Assembly (NCBI RefSeq): GCF_008017445.1
Contig: NZ_VRSW01000001.1
Coordinates: 372,001-436,000 of the forward strand
From: Microbacterium mitrae
GTDB taxonomy: Bacteria > Actinomycetota > Actinomycetes > Actinomycetales > Microbacteriaceae
DNA length: 64,000 nucleotides
Direction: 5' to 3'
Shown here piece by piece: positions 21,110-30,825 of the stretch (positions within the stretch are counted from its first letter, which is position 1; every line of letters begins with the position of its first letter). The translations under genes were made by a program, and so were the position numbers. The notes below the pieces were generated by a model that searched no databases, was not told where the DNA came from, and worked only from the letters and a program-made list of their open reading frames with translations.

Positions 21110-21114
21110 GGCTA

Positions 21115-21669
21115 TCAGACCTCGAGAAGTTCGGCCTCTTTGCGCTTGAGCGCCTCGTCGATGAGATCAACGTGAGCACGGGTCAGAGCGTCAAGCTCCT
21201 TCTCGCCACGAGCGACCTCATCTTCGCCGACCTCGCTCTTCAGCGCATCCAGCTCATCCTTCGCCTTGCGGCGGATGCCACGAACGTGAACCTTGGCGTC
21301 TTCACCCTTGGACTTCACGAGCTTGACGAATTCCTTGCGGCGGTCTTCGGTCAGCTCCGGCATAGTGATGCGCACGATGTTGCCGTCGTTGGTCGGGTTG
21401 GCGCCGAGGTTCGGCATCGAGGTGATGGCATCTTCGATCGCCTTCAGCGCCGACTTGTCGTACGGCGTGACGATGATCGTGCGAGCCTCTGGGTTGTTGA
21501 GCGACGCCAACTGCGCAAGCGGCGTGGGCGTTCCGTAGTAGTCCACCAGAATCTTCTGGAACAGCTGCGGGTTGGCGCGGCCGGTTCGTACGGTGGCGAA
21601 GTCTTCCTTCGCTGATTCGACAGCGCGCTCCATGCGGCCACGGGTTTCAGCAATCACGTCGGCGATCAT
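21115..21669 (-). CDS. frr: Ribosome recycling factor
   Basis: 184 residues, the usual length. It splits the post-termination ribosome with EF-G. Characteristic segments are [20 protein letters not shown], the [18 protein letters not shown] region and the [22 protein letters not shown] helix. It lies between pyrH and cdsA on the same strand. Confidence 0.98.
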   Translation of the reverse strand: MIADVIAETRGRMERAVESAKEDFATVRTGRANPQLFQKILVDYYGTPTPLAQLASLNNPEARTIIVTPYDKSALKAIEDAITSMPNLGANPTNDGNIVRITMPELTEDRRKEFVKLVKSKGEDAKVHVRGIRRKAKDELDALKSEVGEDEVARGEKELDALTRAHVDLIDEALKRKEAELLEV

Positions 21670-21725
21670 GCGGGCTCCAATCGGATAGGAAGAATCAAGT
21701 TCTCAGTCTAGTGGGCGCGAAGCTG

Positions 21726-22445
21726 TCAGCTTGTGACCAGCGTGCCGATCGGCTCACCCAGCAGGGCACGCGTGACGTTACCCGCAGGTTCCATACCGAA
21801 GACCCGCATGTTCATCTTGTTGTCCATGCAGAGGCTGAATGCGGTTGAGTCAACAACCTTGAGCCCTTGCTGCAGGGCCTCCTGGTAGGTCACGCGGTCA
21901 AGCTTGACGGCACTGGGGTCAACGCGCGGGTCGGCAGAGTAGACGCCATCGACGCCGTTCTTCGCGACAAGCACTTCGTCGGCACCGATCTCCAGCGCGC
22001 GCTGTGCGGCAACCGTGTCGGTGGAGAAGTAGGGCAAGCCAGCACCGGCACCAAAGACCACTACGCGGCCCTTCTGCATGTGGCGCTCCGCACGCAGCGG
22101 AATGTAGCTCTCGGCAACCTGGGTCATCTGGATGGCGGACTGCACGCGGGTCGCAGCCCCTGCCTGCTCCAGGAAGTCTTGCAGCGCGAGCGCGTTCATG
22201 ACGGTTCCGAGCATGCCCATGTAGTCGGCACGTCCGCGGTCCATGCCGCGCTGGCTGAGTTCGGCACCGCGGAAGAAGTTTCCGCCGCCGACGACGACGG
22301 CCACTTCGACCGTGTCAACGACCGCAGCAATTTCACGAGCGATCTGGCTCACCACGTCGGGGTTTACGCCTAGCTGGCCGCCGCCAAAGGCTTCGCCAGA
22401 CAGTTTCAGGAGGACGCGACGGCGTCCGGTCTCTTCGGTAGCCAT
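21726..22445 (-). CDS. pyrH: UMP kinase
   Basis: About 239 residues of the amino-acid-kinase fold, phosphorylating UMP to UDP. Motifs: [54 protein letters not shown] and the [18 protein letters not shown] end. I chose the ATG at 22445 because AAAGGAG lies 6-12 bases upstream; an ATG at 22460 would include that site in the coding sequence. It follows tsf but is separated from it by a terminator-like hairpin. Confidence 0.97.
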   Translation of the reverse strand: MATEETGRRRVLLKLSGEAFGGGQLGVNPDVVSQIAREIAAVVDTVEVAVVVGGGNFFRGAELSQRGMDRGRADYMGMLGTVMNALALQDFLEQAGAATRVQSAIQMTQVAESYIPLRAERHMQKGRVVVFGAGAGLPYFSTDTVAAQRALEIGADEVLVAKNGVDGVYSADPRVDPSAVKLDRVTYQEALQQGLKVVDSTAFSLCMDNKMNMRVFGMEPAGNVTRALLGEPIGTLVTS

Positions 22446-22499
22446 GGCGGCTCCTTTCATCGCTTCGTACGGTTAGCGTCCGTTGTGGACGCGTGAAGA

Positions 22500-22532
22500 A
22501 GGGCCCGGATCGAATATATCGATCCGGGCCCT
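22500..22532 (-). terminator. Terminator between tsf and pyrH
   Basis: A 14-bp perfect stem (AGGGCCCGGATCGA / TCGATCCGGGCCCT) with a 5-base AT loop, 10 bases after the tsf stop. There is no long U-run, so termination may be partial, letting some rpsB-tsf transcripts reach pyrH. Confidence 0.8.
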
Positions 22533-22542
22533 GTCATAAGTG

Positions 22543-23370
22543 TTACGCGCCGACCTTGAAGCGGGCGAAGTCGGTCACCGTGATGCCGGCGTCCTTCGCA
22601 ACCGTTGCAACGGACAGCTTGTTGTCCTTCGCGTAGTCCTGCTCGAGCAGGGCGACCTGCTTGATGAAGGAGTTAACGCGACCCTCGACGATCTTCGGAA
22701 GGGCAGCCTCGGGCTTGCCCTCTTCGAGCGAGATCTTGGTAACGATCTCGCGCTCCTTCTCGATCTCGTCTGCAGGAACGTCGTCCTTCGAAAGGTACGA
22801 CGGGTTTGCGAACGAAATGTGCTGAGCGATCGAACGAGCGGTGTCTGCGTCGTCACCCGTGTAGGCAACAACAACACCGATCTGCGGGGGCAGGTCCTTG
22901 CTCGTCTTGTGCAGGTAGATCTCGAACTTGTCGCCCGAAATCGTGCGCACCTGACGCAGCTCGATCTTCTCACCGATAACGGCAGCCGATTCGGAGATGA
23001 CGTCGGCAACGGTCTTGCCGTCGATCGTGGCGGCCAGTGCGGCATCCAGCGTCTCGGCGCCAGCGGCAGCAACAGCGTCAACGACCTTGTCAGCAAGTGC
23101 GATGAACTTCTCGTTCTTCGCAACGAAGTCGGTCTCGCATGCGAGCTCGATCATCGTGACCTTGCCGTCCTGCTCGCGCGTTGCGACCAGGCCCTCGCTC
23201 GTCGAGCGGTCAGCACGCTTGGCGTTACCCTTGGCACCCTTGAGGCGCAGGATCTCCGTCGCCTTTTCCAGGTCACCGTCGGCCTCTTCGAGAGCCTTCT
23301 TGGTGTCGACCATGCCGGTACCGAGCTGTTCGCGCAGTGCCTTAATGTCCGCGATAGAAATGTTGGCCAT
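22543..23370 (-). CDS. tsf: Translation elongation factor Ts
   Basis: 275 residues. It regenerates EF-Tu-GTP. The N-terminal UBA-like region IKALREQLGTGMVDTKKALEEADGD and the core segment IELACETDFVAKN are the standard EF-Ts signatures. It lies 35 bases after rpsB on the same strand, as in most bacteria. Confidence 0.98.
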   Translation of the reverse strand: MANISIADIKALREQLGTGMVDTKKALEEADGDLEKATEILRLKGAKGNAKRADRSTSEGLVATREQDGKVTMIELACETDFVAKNEKFIALADKVVDAVAAAGAETLDAALAATIDGKTVADVISESAAVIGEKIELRQVRTISGDKFEIYLHKTSKDLPPQIGVVVAYTGDDADTARSIAQHISFANPSYLSKDDVPADEIEKEREIVTKISLEEGKPEAALPKIVEGRVNSFIKQVALLEQDYAKDNKLSVATVAKDAGITVTDFARFKVGA

Positions 23371-23405
23371 GTGTGTGGCTCCTTCTGTTTCGTGTAGGCG
23401 GAAAG

Positions 23406-24248
23406 TTACTTGGACTCTTCGGCTGCCGGGGTCTCGACGACCTCGACGACCTCAACAACCTCGACGACCGGCGCAGCTTCTGCTTCGGTGCCCTGCTCGA
23501 GAAGCTCGCGCTCCCACTCAGCGAGGGGCTCAGCGTCGCCCTGGGCGTCAGCCGGCTGGTGCTTCTGGATCAGACCCTCAGCAGCAGCGTCAGCGATGAT
23601 GCGCGTCAGCAGACCGACCGAGCGGATTGCGTCGTCGTTACCCGGGATCGGGTACTGCAGGTCATCCGGGTCAGCGTTCGTGTCTAGAATACCGATCACG
23701 GGGATGCCGAGCTTCTTGGCCTCGTCGATTGCGAGACGCTCACGCTTAGCGTCAACAACCCACATCGCCGACGGCGTCTTGGTGAGGTTGCGGATACCAC
23801 CGAGCGACTTGTGCAGCTTGTCCAGCTCGCGCTTCTTGAGCAGGAGCTCCTTCTTGGTGAAGCCCGAAGCGGACGGGTTCTCGTAGTCGAGCTCTTCGAG
23901 CTCCTTCATACGTGCGAGGCGCTTGGAAACGGTCTGGAAGTTGGTCAGCAGACCACCCAGCCAGCGCTGGTTCACGTAGGGCTGGCCAACGCGCGAAGCC
24001 TGCTCGGCGATAACTTCCTGAGCCTGCTTCTTGGTACCAACGAAGAGGATGGTTCCGCCGTGTGCGACCGTCTCCTTGACGAAGTCGTATGCGCGGTCAA
24101 TGTAGGCCAGCGACTGCTGTAGGTCGATGATGTGAATGCCCGAACGCTCCGTAAGAATGAAGCGCTTTACCTTCGGGTTCCACCGACGCGTCTGGTGTCC
24201 GAAGTGAACACCAGCGTCAAGCAGCTGGCGAATGGTTACAACGGCCAT
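23406..24248 (-). CDS. rpsB: 30S ribosomal protein S2
   Basis: About 280 residues. The core [31 protein letters not shown] N-terminus (here ...NPKVKRF) and IQKHQ region are typical S2. The C-terminus carries an acidic extension with [10 protein letters not shown] repeats. Start is the ATG at 24248, with AAAGGGAGAA upstream; longer open sequence upstream has no S2 similarity. It heads the rpsB-tsf operon. Confidence 0.97.
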   Translation of the reverse strand: MAVVTIRQLLDAGVHFGHQTRRWNPKVKRFILTERSGIHIIDLQQSLAYIDRAYDFVKETVAHGGTILFVGTKKQAQEVIAEQASRVGQPYVNQRWLGGLLTNFQTVSKRLARMKELEELDYENPSASGFTKKELLLKKRELDKLHKSLGGIRNLTKTPSAMWVVDAKRERLAIDEAKKLGIPVIGILDTNADPDDLQYPIPGNDDAIRSVGLLTRIIADAAAEGLIQKHQPADAQGDAEPLAEWERELLEQGTEAEAAPVVEVVEVVEVVETPAAEESK

Positions 24249-24535
24249 GACCGTTCTCCCTTTGTTTATGGCGCAAAAGCGCCGATTGCGGTTGTGCGAG
24301 CGGATGCTCAATTCCTGGCGCCCTGCACACACTCCCGCCTTGAAAAGGACCGTTGGGAATGTGCCACGTTGAAAACGCACTGGGCACGCGAAGTCACCCC
24401 GACAAAGCGAGGTGCTTTATCAGCATAGCAGGGTGAGAACCATTGGGATTCCTCCCCAAACATCGAATTCGGCGAGTTTTGCCCGGTTGTTCCGTCGCAC
24501 TGTCCTGGTGACGCACAACAGCGCACCGTGGTGAC
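24249..24535. promoter_or_regulatory. Divergent gap upstream of rpsB and the M23 gene
   Basis: 287 bases without a gene. On the minus strand a candidate -10 element TATGCT (24422-24427 on the plus strand as AGCATA) would give rpsB a leader of roughly 165 bases; no good -35 was found. GCGCAAAAGCGCC near 24271 can form a small hairpin in that leader. The exact promoter is not established. Confidence 0.3.
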
Positions 24536-25093
24536 ATGACCTCGTCACGAATTTGTTCTCATCACCGGTCGCGCCTGCTCGCTGCGGTGGGGTTCATCGC
24601 GGCGCTCATCTTTCTCCCCGCGCCCGCCACCGGCGTTGCACAGCGGCCCGTGGTTCCGCAATCCATCCAGGCGGCGCACGCACAGTGGCGTTGGCCCGTC
24701 GCCGTAGCCGTCAGCATTAGCGTGCCCTACCAGCAACCCGAGCATGACTACGGGTCCGGGCATCGTGGAATCGATCTCTGGGTGGGTGACGGCGCTGTGG
24801 CAGGGGCGCCGGCGGGCGGAACCATTGCTTGGGTGGGCACGGTGGCCGACAGACCACTCGTCACGATTGACCACGGCAATGGGTTTGTCACGACTCTGGA
24901 ACCAGTCGTGGCATCGGCTGAGGTCGGGAGCACTGTCGAGGCGGGAGAGATTGTCGGGTACGTCTCGACAGGCGGGCATGCGGCCACGGGCACATTGCAC
25001 TGGGGTGTGCGCCAAAACGGGAGCTATATCAACCCGGCCTCACTGTTCAGTCGTATCGCGAGACCCATTTTGTTGCCCTGCTGTGAGGAATAA
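24536..25093 (+). CDS. M23-family peptidase-like secreted protein, catalytic His apparently replaced
   Basis: 185 residues with a signal peptide (LLAAVGFIAALIFLPAPATGVA) and a LytM/M23 domain. The first motif is intact (SGHRGIDLWVGDG, supplying His and Asp zinc ligands). The second motif, normally H-x-H, reads GTLHWGVR, so its first histidine, the presumed general base, is Thr while the zinc-binding His remains. The protein may therefore be a non-catalytic binder or activator, like EnvC-type LytM factors. An M23 gene next to rpsB is common in Microbacteriaceae. Start ATG at 24536. Confidence 0.85.
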   Translation: MTSSRICSHHRSRLLAAVGFIAALIFLPAPATGVAQRPVVPQSIQAAHAQWRWPVAVAVSISVPYQQPEHDYGSGHRGIDLWVGDGAVAGAPAGGTIAWVGTVADRPLVTIDHGNGFVTTLEPVVASAEVGSTVEAGEIVGYVSTGGHAATGTLHWGVRQNGSYINPASLFSRIARPILLPCCEE

Positions 25094-25154
25094 AGTCATT
25101 CTGCACACGCGGGCACAAATCCGCGCGGCTTGCGTTCAATTCCTGTGAATATAG

Positions 25155-25304
25155 TTCCTAGACGATGGAAGCGGCGATAACCTCGTGAGCGCCCGCACGA
25201 TGTTCGACCCCCGAGAGCTGCCGGTCGGGATCGCGAAGACGGCGCTCATCGGTGGCCCCGTCTTCGCGATCTTGATGATGCGGATGCGAGGCAATCGCGC
25301 ATGA
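25155..25304 (+). pseudogene. Remnant of a FecCD-type (BtuC-like) ABC permease, C-terminal ~45 residues only
   Basis: In frame up to the TGA at 25302-25304 one reads RTMFDPRELPVGIAKTALIGGPVFAILMMR, which is the standard C-terminus of FecCD/BtuC siderophore or cobalamin permeases (aRtl..p.ElPvGi.tAliG.PvF). A TAG at 25152-25154 closes the frame upstream, so some 300 residues are missing. The stop overlaps the start of the FecE-type ATPase gene in ATGA, the normal permease-ATPase junction. The ATPase is thus left without its membrane partner and binding protein in this window. A GTG at 25185 could still start a 39-codon peptide. Confidence 0.85.
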
Positions 25305-26077
25305 GCGAAATTCATACACAGCGCGTGACCTTCACGCGCGGCCGCCGCCTGATCGCCGACGGGATCGATATCACCGGCCCGGCGGGTTCAGTGACCGCGC
25401 TTGTCGGCCCCAAGGGTTCCGGCAAGAGCACGCTGCTCCGCCTCATCGCGGGGGCGTTACGGGCCGACAGCGGGTCGATGTCGTTGGATGCGGAACCATT
25501 GAGCAGCTTGCACCGGCGGGAGCGGGCACAGCGGATAGCGCTGGTCGAGCAAGAATGGGCAACCGCCGATGGATTGGGCGGTCGCGACGTTGTGGCACTG
25601 GGCCGGGTGCCGCATCAAGGTTGGTTTGCCACGACCGCCGACGATGAGCGCGTCATCGCAAACAGCCTGACCGCTGCGGGCGCTGCTGATCTCGCCGACC
25701 GTGATGTCGCGACGCTCTCGGGTGGCGAACGCCAACGCATCAATCTGGCACGTGCGCTCGCGCAACAGCCATCACTGTTGCTGGCCGATGAGCCGACGAA
25801 CCACCTGGACATTCGCGCGCAGTGGGAAACGATGACACTCCTGCACGGGCTCTCGCGCAACGGCATGACGGTGATCGCCGCGTTGCACGATTTGAACCAC
25901 GCGGCGGCATTTGCCGATCACGTCGTGGTACTGGCCGATGGCCGCGTTGCGGCGGCCGGTTCGGCTCCGGAGGTGCTGACAGCCGAGACAATTGCTGCGG
26001 TGTGGGGAATCAGCCTCGAGGTCATGCGCCGTGCCGATAGCGATCGGCCGCTGCTCGTTTTTCCGTTGCTAGCGTGA
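25301..26077 (+). CDS. FecE/BtuD-type ABC transporter ATPase (orphan)
   Basis: A 258-residue nucleotide-binding subunit. Walker A is GPKGSGKSTLLRLIAG, Q-loop VEQEWATADGL, signature LSGGERQRINLARAL, Walker B LLLADEPTNHLDIR, H-loop ALHDLNHAAAF. The closest class is iron-siderophore/cobalamin import, which agrees with the FecCD stump just upstream. All ATPase motifs are intact, so the loss of the permease may be recent or the ATPase may serve a permease encoded elsewhere. It overlaps the convergent MATE gene by 9 bases. Confidence 0.9.
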   Translation: MSEIHTQRVTFTRGRRLIADGIDITGPAGSVTALVGPKGSGKSTLLRLIAGALRADSGSMSLDAEPLSSLHRRERAQRIALVEQEWATADGLGGRDVVALGRVPHQGWFATTADDERVIANSLTAAGAADLADRDVATLSGGERQRINLARALAQQPSLLLADEPTNHLDIRAQWETMTLLHGLSRNGMTVIAALHDLNHAAAFADHVVVLADGRVAAAGSAPEVLTAETIAAVWGISLEVMRRADSDRPLLVFPLLA

Positions 26078-27535
26078 GCGCCAGAACCGCCGCTGACGGA
26101 TAACGACCACGGGCTGCGTCACGATGCCATCGACGACGAGCGCGCTGTCGGTCGGGCCAATCACCGGAATCGGTGTGGTGAGCGTGACCTCGACCGGGTC
26201 GACCTTCATGTGGGCGAGCTTGCGGTGCGCAACCATGTACGCGGGTACCAGCACCACAACAGCGCCGATCCACGCCATGGGGTTGCTCAGCGTCACGCCG
26301 AAGTAGCCGAACCAGGATCCGAAGATGACGGCCGCAACCACACGCATAACGAGTTCGATGATGCCGGTGATCGTCGGGATGAGCGCCTGCCCCAGGCCTT
26401 GAAGCGCACCACGCACGACGAAGAGCACGCCCAGAATCGCGTAAGTCGAGCCGTTCACGATCAGGAACAGGTGCGCCATCTCGACGACGTCTTCTGAACC
26501 CTCACCGATGAACAGGCGAATAAGCGGCACACCGAACGCGATCACGACAGCCCCGAGTGCGACAGAAGCGATGATGGCCATCCAGGTGGCCTGCTTCATT
26601 CCGCGGCGAATGCGGTCAGGGCGACGCGCACCGATGTTTTGTGCGGTGTACATCGAAACAGCCAGACCCAGCGATGCGAGCAACGCCGAGGCGAGGCCAT
26701 CAACGCGAGCGGCCGTCGTGTAGGCCGCGACGGCGTCGGTGCCCAGCGTGTTGAGTGCGACCTGCACCGTCAACGTGCCGATCGCGATGATTGACGCCTG
26801 GAATCCCATCGGGAGGCCGAGGCGCAAGTGCTCGGCGAACTCAGCGCGCGTGACGCGCCAGTCTTCACGCTGCACCCGCAACTGGGGAACACGACGTCGA
26901 ACGTAGTCAATGCACAGGATGACCGAGATTGCCTGCGCCACACCGGTGGCCGCAGCGGCACCGCCAACGCCCCAGCCCAGCGGACCAACCATGACGATGA
27001 CGAGACCAACGTTGAGCACACACGCCAGCGTGAGGAATACGAGGGGCGTGCGGGAGTCACCGATCGATCGGATGATCGCCGCAAGGAAGTTGAAGAACAT
27101 CGTTGCTGCACCGCCGAGGAAGCTGATTTGCGTGAAGATAGTCGCTTCAGCGATCAGCTCGGGCGGGGTCTGCAAGAGCCTCAGGATGGGCTCGGCGGCC
27201 AACGGCCCACCGATTGTGATGACCAGGCTCACGATGGCGGTCAAGATGGCGCCAGCGGCCACCGAACGGCGAACCGCGCGCGCGTCAGCCGCGCCATAGG
27301 CCTGCGCCGTCGGGATCGCGAAGCCGCTCGTCATACCCCAGGCAAAACCCAACAGCAGAAACAACAGCGCACCCGTCGCGCCGACGGCTGCGAGCGCGTT
27401 GACGCCGAGGTATCGACCGACGACGACAGCATCGGCGAACTGGTACAGCTGTTGCACGATGTTGCCCAGCAACAGGGGCACAGAAAACGCAAGTATGACG
27501 CGCCAAGGGCGGCCGGTCGTCAACGGAGTGGCCAT
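26069..27535 (-). CDS. MATE family efflux transporter
   Basis: 488 residues with twelve predicted membrane segments in two homologous halves: MATE family. Typical segments are the N-terminal PWRVILAFSVPLLLGNIVQQLYQFADAVVVGRYLG and the second-half FQASIIAIGTLTVQVALNTLG and AQNIGARRPDRIRRGMKQA. Members export drugs or cationic metabolites using Na+ or H+ gradients; the substrate here is unknown. The C-terminal ~60 residues after KLAHMKVDP look cytoplasmic. Start ATG at 27535. Confidence 0.92.
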   Translation of the reverse strand: MATPLTTGRPWRVILAFSVPLLLGNIVQQLYQFADAVVVGRYLGVNALAAVGATGALLFLLLGFAWGMTSGFAIPTAQAYGAADARAVRRSVAAGAILTAIVSLVITIGGPLAAEPILRLLQTPPELIAEATIFTQISFLGGAATMFFNFLAAIIRSIGDSRTPLVFLTLACVLNVGLVIVMVGPLGWGVGGAAAATGVAQAISVILCIDYVRRRVPQLRVQREDWRVTRAEFAEHLRLGLPMGFQASIIAIGTLTVQVALNTLGTDAVAAYTTAARVDGLASALLASLGLAVSMYTAQNIGARRPDRIRRGMKQATWMAIIASVALGAVVIAFGVPLIRLFIGEGSEDVVEMAHLFLIVNGSTYAILGVLFVVRGALQGLGQALIPTITGIIELVMRVVAAVIFGSWFGYFGVTLSNPMAWIGAVVVLVPAYMVAHRKLAHMKVDPVEVTLTTPIPVIGPTDSALVVDGIVTQPVVVIRQRRFWRSR

Positions 27536-27676
27536 GCAGAAACTCGCAAAGTGCAGAAGATGTGGAGCGTCGAGTGCGGCGCCGCCGATAATTGTATCGA
27601 ATCGGTTCGATGGTTGGGAAGACGCTGGCTACGGAACCCCGAGGCAGGGTGTGAGGCGGCGTACCTCGCGTGGCGC

Positions 27677-28576
27677 TTACGCTCGCGGGTGCGCGAGCTT
27701 GTACACGGCGGCGAGACGCTCGCTCGAGACGTGCGTGTAGATCTGCGTCGTGCCGAGGCTCGCATGGCCGAGGATTTCTTGCACAGCACGGAGGTCAGCG
27801 CCGCCGTCGATTAGGTGGGTCGCCGCGGAGTGCCGCAGGGTGTGCGGGCCAACGTGCTCCCGGCCGGTGACCGGCGCAATTTCGCGCGAGACCACCTCAT
27901 ACACAGCGCGCGGCGACAGCTTGCCGCCACGCACCCCGAGAAATAGTGCTGAGGTTCCGCTCCCCCGCGCAACCAGCGTCGGCCGCGCTCGGGTGAGGTA
28001 AGCGTCGATGGCATCTCGTGCGGGCAACCCGAACGGTACAACGCGCTCTTTCGACCCCTTGCCCCAGACCCGAACGGTGGCGCGGTCGCGGTCGATGCTG
28101 TCGACATCGAGCCCGCACAGCTCGGAAACGCGGATGCCCGCGGCGTAGAGAAGCTCAAGCATCGCGTGATCACGCAGGGCGATCGGGTCGCCGTCTGAGG
28201 CGGCTACGCGGAGGCCCGAGAGCACTTCGTCGAGGCTCGTCGCCGTCGCTACCGCGGGAAGGGTCTGCGCCTTCTTAGGTGTCACCAGGCGGAGTGTGGG
28301 GTCGGCTGTCACGTGGCCGTGCTCGAGCGCCCAAGCGAAGAACGTACGCACCGTCGCGGTGCGGCGGGCGATTGTGGAGCGGGCGTCACCGCGTTGCGTG
28401 GCGTGCCATAGCCAGTCGCGCAATGTATCGACGTCAATGACCGTGATGTCGTCGTCTTCGAGGTGGGAGCGGAGGTCTCTGAGGTCAGCCGCGTAGGCGC
28501 GAATGGTCGCCGGGGAAAGGCGACGAACCTGCGCCAGGTGCGTCGCAAACGCCTGTGCCGCATCATCGAGCCTCAT
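27677..28576 (-). CDS. xerC: Tyrosine recombinase, XerC-like
   Basis: 299 residues, the XerC/D length. The N-terminal SAM-like core-binding domain (AQVRRLSPATIRAYAADLRDL) is followed by the catalytic domain with the first Arg in YAAGIRVSELCGL, Lys in WGKGSKERVVPFG, HTLRHSAATHLIDGG, LGHASLGTTQIYTH and the final Tyr nucleophile. It probably resolves chromosome dimers at dif. The position beside dprA-comM fits chromosomal xerC in Actinobacteria. The start is set at the ATG at 28576 (MRLDDAAQAF); open sequence upstream encodes nothing Xer-like. XerC versus XerD cannot be settled here. Confidence 0.9.
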   Translation of the reverse strand: MRLDDAAQAFATHLAQVRRLSPATIRAYAADLRDLRSHLEDDDITVIDVDTLRDWLWHATQRGDARSTIARRTATVRTFFAWALEHGHVTADPTLRLVTPKKAQTLPAVATATSLDEVLSGLRVAASDGDPIALRDHAMLELLYAAGIRVSELCGLDVDSIDRDRATVRVWGKGSKERVVPFGLPARDAIDAYLTRARPTLVARGSGTSALFLGVRGGKLSPRAVYEVVSREIAPVTGREHVGPHTLRHSAATHLIDGGADLRAVQEILGHASLGTTQIYTHVSSERLAAVYKLAHPRA

Positions 28577-28635
28577 GACTCCATGATGCGGCACAGTGTT
28601 GCGCACCGCGTGGTGGCTGGCCGAGATTGACCGGC

Positions 28636-29565
28636 TTAGAGCTTGCGTGCCGAAACGAGGGCGACGACCGCGCCGACGGTGACGACGATCGCACCGAGAA
28701 GCACGACGTAGACGGCTGGGCCGAGCGCAATCTGGTATTCGACGCTCGTTGAAATACCGGCGATCGTCGAAATGAACAACAGAATCTGGCTGAGAATCGC
28801 CACCACGCCGGCAACGATGTATGACCATTTCGCGGGCTTCACGATCGCGAGGACAGCCACGGCGATGGCGATCAAACCACACACCAGAATGATCGGCCCG
28901 TCGGCACCCTCCGCCCAGTAGTTGAAGGAGTACGAGCCCATGCTGATGACGGGCAGGAAGCTCCCGATGATGGCGATCACGGCACCGATCGGAATGAGGA
29001 TGAGGAGGCGGCCCAGCGCGCCGAGCTGTGCCGGGAATCCGGGCTTGTGCGCTACAGCGGCCGGCATGCCCATGAGCACATGGTGTGGCAGCTGGCCGGC
29101 GGCGACGGCGTTCTGGTAGTCGCCAGGCCCGGGCTGACGGCCGGTGTTCTGCTGGAACCATTGCGCCCAGGCGACTGCCTGCGGGTGCTGCAGAGCTTGC
29201 GGCTGCGCAAACTGTTGCGGCGCCTGGCCATACTGCGGTGCCTGACCGTACTGTTGCGGCTGCTGCTGGCCGTACTGTTGTGCCGGGCCTGCGAACGGCT
29301 GTGCGCCCGCCGTGCTTGCGGCCTGCCCCAGGTTGAATCCGGCGGGTGCCTGCGGCACGGAGGGAACAGCCGGTGCAGTCGGCGCCTGCTGCGGCGCGGC
29401 GCTCGCATGAATCATCTGCGCCAGTGCGGGCGAGCACGCGGGGTGCTGCAAAACATAACCACGGAGGTCAGGACGGTACTGCGCAATGTGACGCAACGTC
29501 GCGTCGTCGAGCGCCGGATTCGCGAGATCAGCGGCGGTGTACGTGGATGGATCCTGCAGGGCCAT
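28636..29565 (-). CDS. Variant leucine-rich-repeat (LRV) membrane protein
   Basis: About 309 residues. Residues ~1-55 (DPSTYTAADLANPALDDATL, then IAQYRPDLRGYVLQHPACS) match the LRV-type repeat found in many actinobacterial proteins. A Gln/Pro/Ala/Tyr-rich low-complexity linker follows, with QQYGQAPQYGQAP repeats, and then four C-terminal membrane helices. The start was placed at the ATG at 29565, directly before MALQDPSTY and preceded by GAGG; longer versions add unconserved sequence. Role unknown. Confidence 0.8.
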   Translation of the reverse strand: MALQDPSTYTAADLANPALDDATLRHIAQYRPDLRGYVLQHPACSPALAQMIHASAAPQQAPTAPAVPSVPQAPAGFNLGQAASTAGAQPFAGPAQQYGQQQPQQYGQAPQYGQAPQQFAQPQALQHPQAVAWAQWFQQNTGRQPGPGDYQNAVAAGQLPHHVLMGMPAAVAHKPGFPAQLGALGRLLILIPIGAVIAIIGSFLPVISMGSYSFNYWAEGADGPIILVCGLIAIAVAVLAIVKPAKWSYIVAGVVAILSQILLFISTIAGISTSVEYQIALGPAVYVVLLGAIVVTVGAVVALVSARKL

Positions 29566-29691
29566 GAGGTCTGCCTCTTCTGTGTGATGCGACGCAGGCG
29601 CCAGTCTGCCTGCTGCCGTCAGCCTATCGGCTCCCATCCATTCCAGGACAGTGACATTTGGTGATGCCCATTCCGACCCACGATGGGTTCA

Positions 29692-30825
29692 TTATCCGCG
29701 CCCTTCCGGAACATTGGCGAGCACATATCCCCCATCGACGGCGAGGAGGGCCCCCTCCAGCATCAAAAGCCCGACGGTTGCCTGCACCTCGTCGCGCGGC
29801 TGCCCCGTGCGACGAGCCAGTTCGTCGATGTCGCGAGCAGCCCGCACGCTGAGAGCATCAATGAGGCGGTTGGTTGCGCTTCCGGCGTCACCATCAGCGC
29901 CGCGTTCGGGTGTTGCAGCCTCGTCAAGCCATCCGGCAAGCTCGCGTATTTCTTCGGGAGTTGTCACGCAGGCCGCGTCGAATTCGCGCATCAGTCGGTG
30001 ACACCCCATCGAAGCGGGCGACGTAATCGGCCCGGGGACCGCACCCAACGGTCGCCCCAGGGACGCGGCGTGCCCCGCGGTGTTGAGCGAACCACTGCGC
30101 CATCCGGCTTCCACGACAACCGTCGCATCTGTCATCGCCGCAATCACGCGGTTCCGACTCAAGAATCGCCACCGCGACGGTGCAACCCCGAGCGGCAACT
30201 CGCTCGCCACAACGCCAGCGCGGGCAATTTGCGCCAGCAAGTGTGCGTGGCCGGCCGGGTACGGGCGGTCAACGCCACCCGCCATCACCGCAATCGTGAC
30301 TCCGCCAGCGCCGAGCGCGGCGCGGTGTGCGGCGCCATCGATGCCGTAGGCACCACCCGATACGACGGACGCTCCGCCGCGGGCCAGCGCGTCCGCAAAC
30401 TCGCCCGCGACGTGCTCGCCGTACCCGGTGGCCGCTCGCGCACCCACGAGAGCGACCGACTGTGCACTCGATAGCAGCGTCGCGTCGCCTCGCACCCACA
30501 ACAGCAATGGAGCGTGCACCCCCAGGTCATCGACCGCGTCGGGCCACTCATCATCGCCCGGAATCACGAGCCGCGCGTCAGCACGCCGCGCACGTTCTCG
30601 CTGGTCATGGCCGTCGAGCACACCGAGCCGCGGCGCCCACCTCGCCGTTGCTGCTGTCCAGGTGCGCTGAGGCACGTCGGGCGGGTGCGTGCCGGTGCGA
30701 ATAATGTCGACGGCTTTCGGCGCCCCATACGTGGTCACCAACGCGCCAATGTCGGCGTCGCCCGGTTCTGCCAAGAGACTCAGGATGACACGTGCCGCCG
30801 CATCTTGTCGTCGTTCGTCGTTCAT
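29692..30825 (-). CDS. dprA: DNA-processing protein DprA
   Basis: 377 residues. DprA binds incoming single-stranded DNA during natural transformation and loads RecA. The Rossmann-like core is clear: SVALVGARAATGYGEHVAGEFA, SGGAYGIDGAAHRAAL, VAGGVDRPYPAGH, LSRNRVIAAMTDATVVVEAGWRSGSLNTAGHAASLGRPLGAVPG (cited in parts). A C-terminal winged-helix region follows. The start overlaps the comM end (ATGA), so the pair is co-translated. dprA is also widespread in bacteria not known to be competent. Confidence 0.95.
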   Translation of the reverse strand: MNDERRQDAAARVILSLLAEPGDADIGALVTTYGAPKAVDIIRTGTHPPDVPQRTWTAATARWAPRLGVLDGHDQRERARRADARLVIPGDDEWPDAVDDLGVHAPLLLWVRGDATLLSSAQSVALVGARAATGYGEHVAGEFADALARGGASVVSGGAYGIDGAAHRAALGAGGVTIAVMAGGVDRPYPAGHAHLLAQIARAGVVASELPLGVAPSRWRFLSRNRVIAAMTDATVVVEAGWRSGSLNTAGHAASLGRPLGAVPGPITSPASMGCHRLMREFDAACVTTPEEIRELAGWLDEAATPERGADGDAGSATNRLIDALSVRAARDIDELARRTGQPRDEVQATVGLLMLEGALLAVDGGYVLANVPEGRG

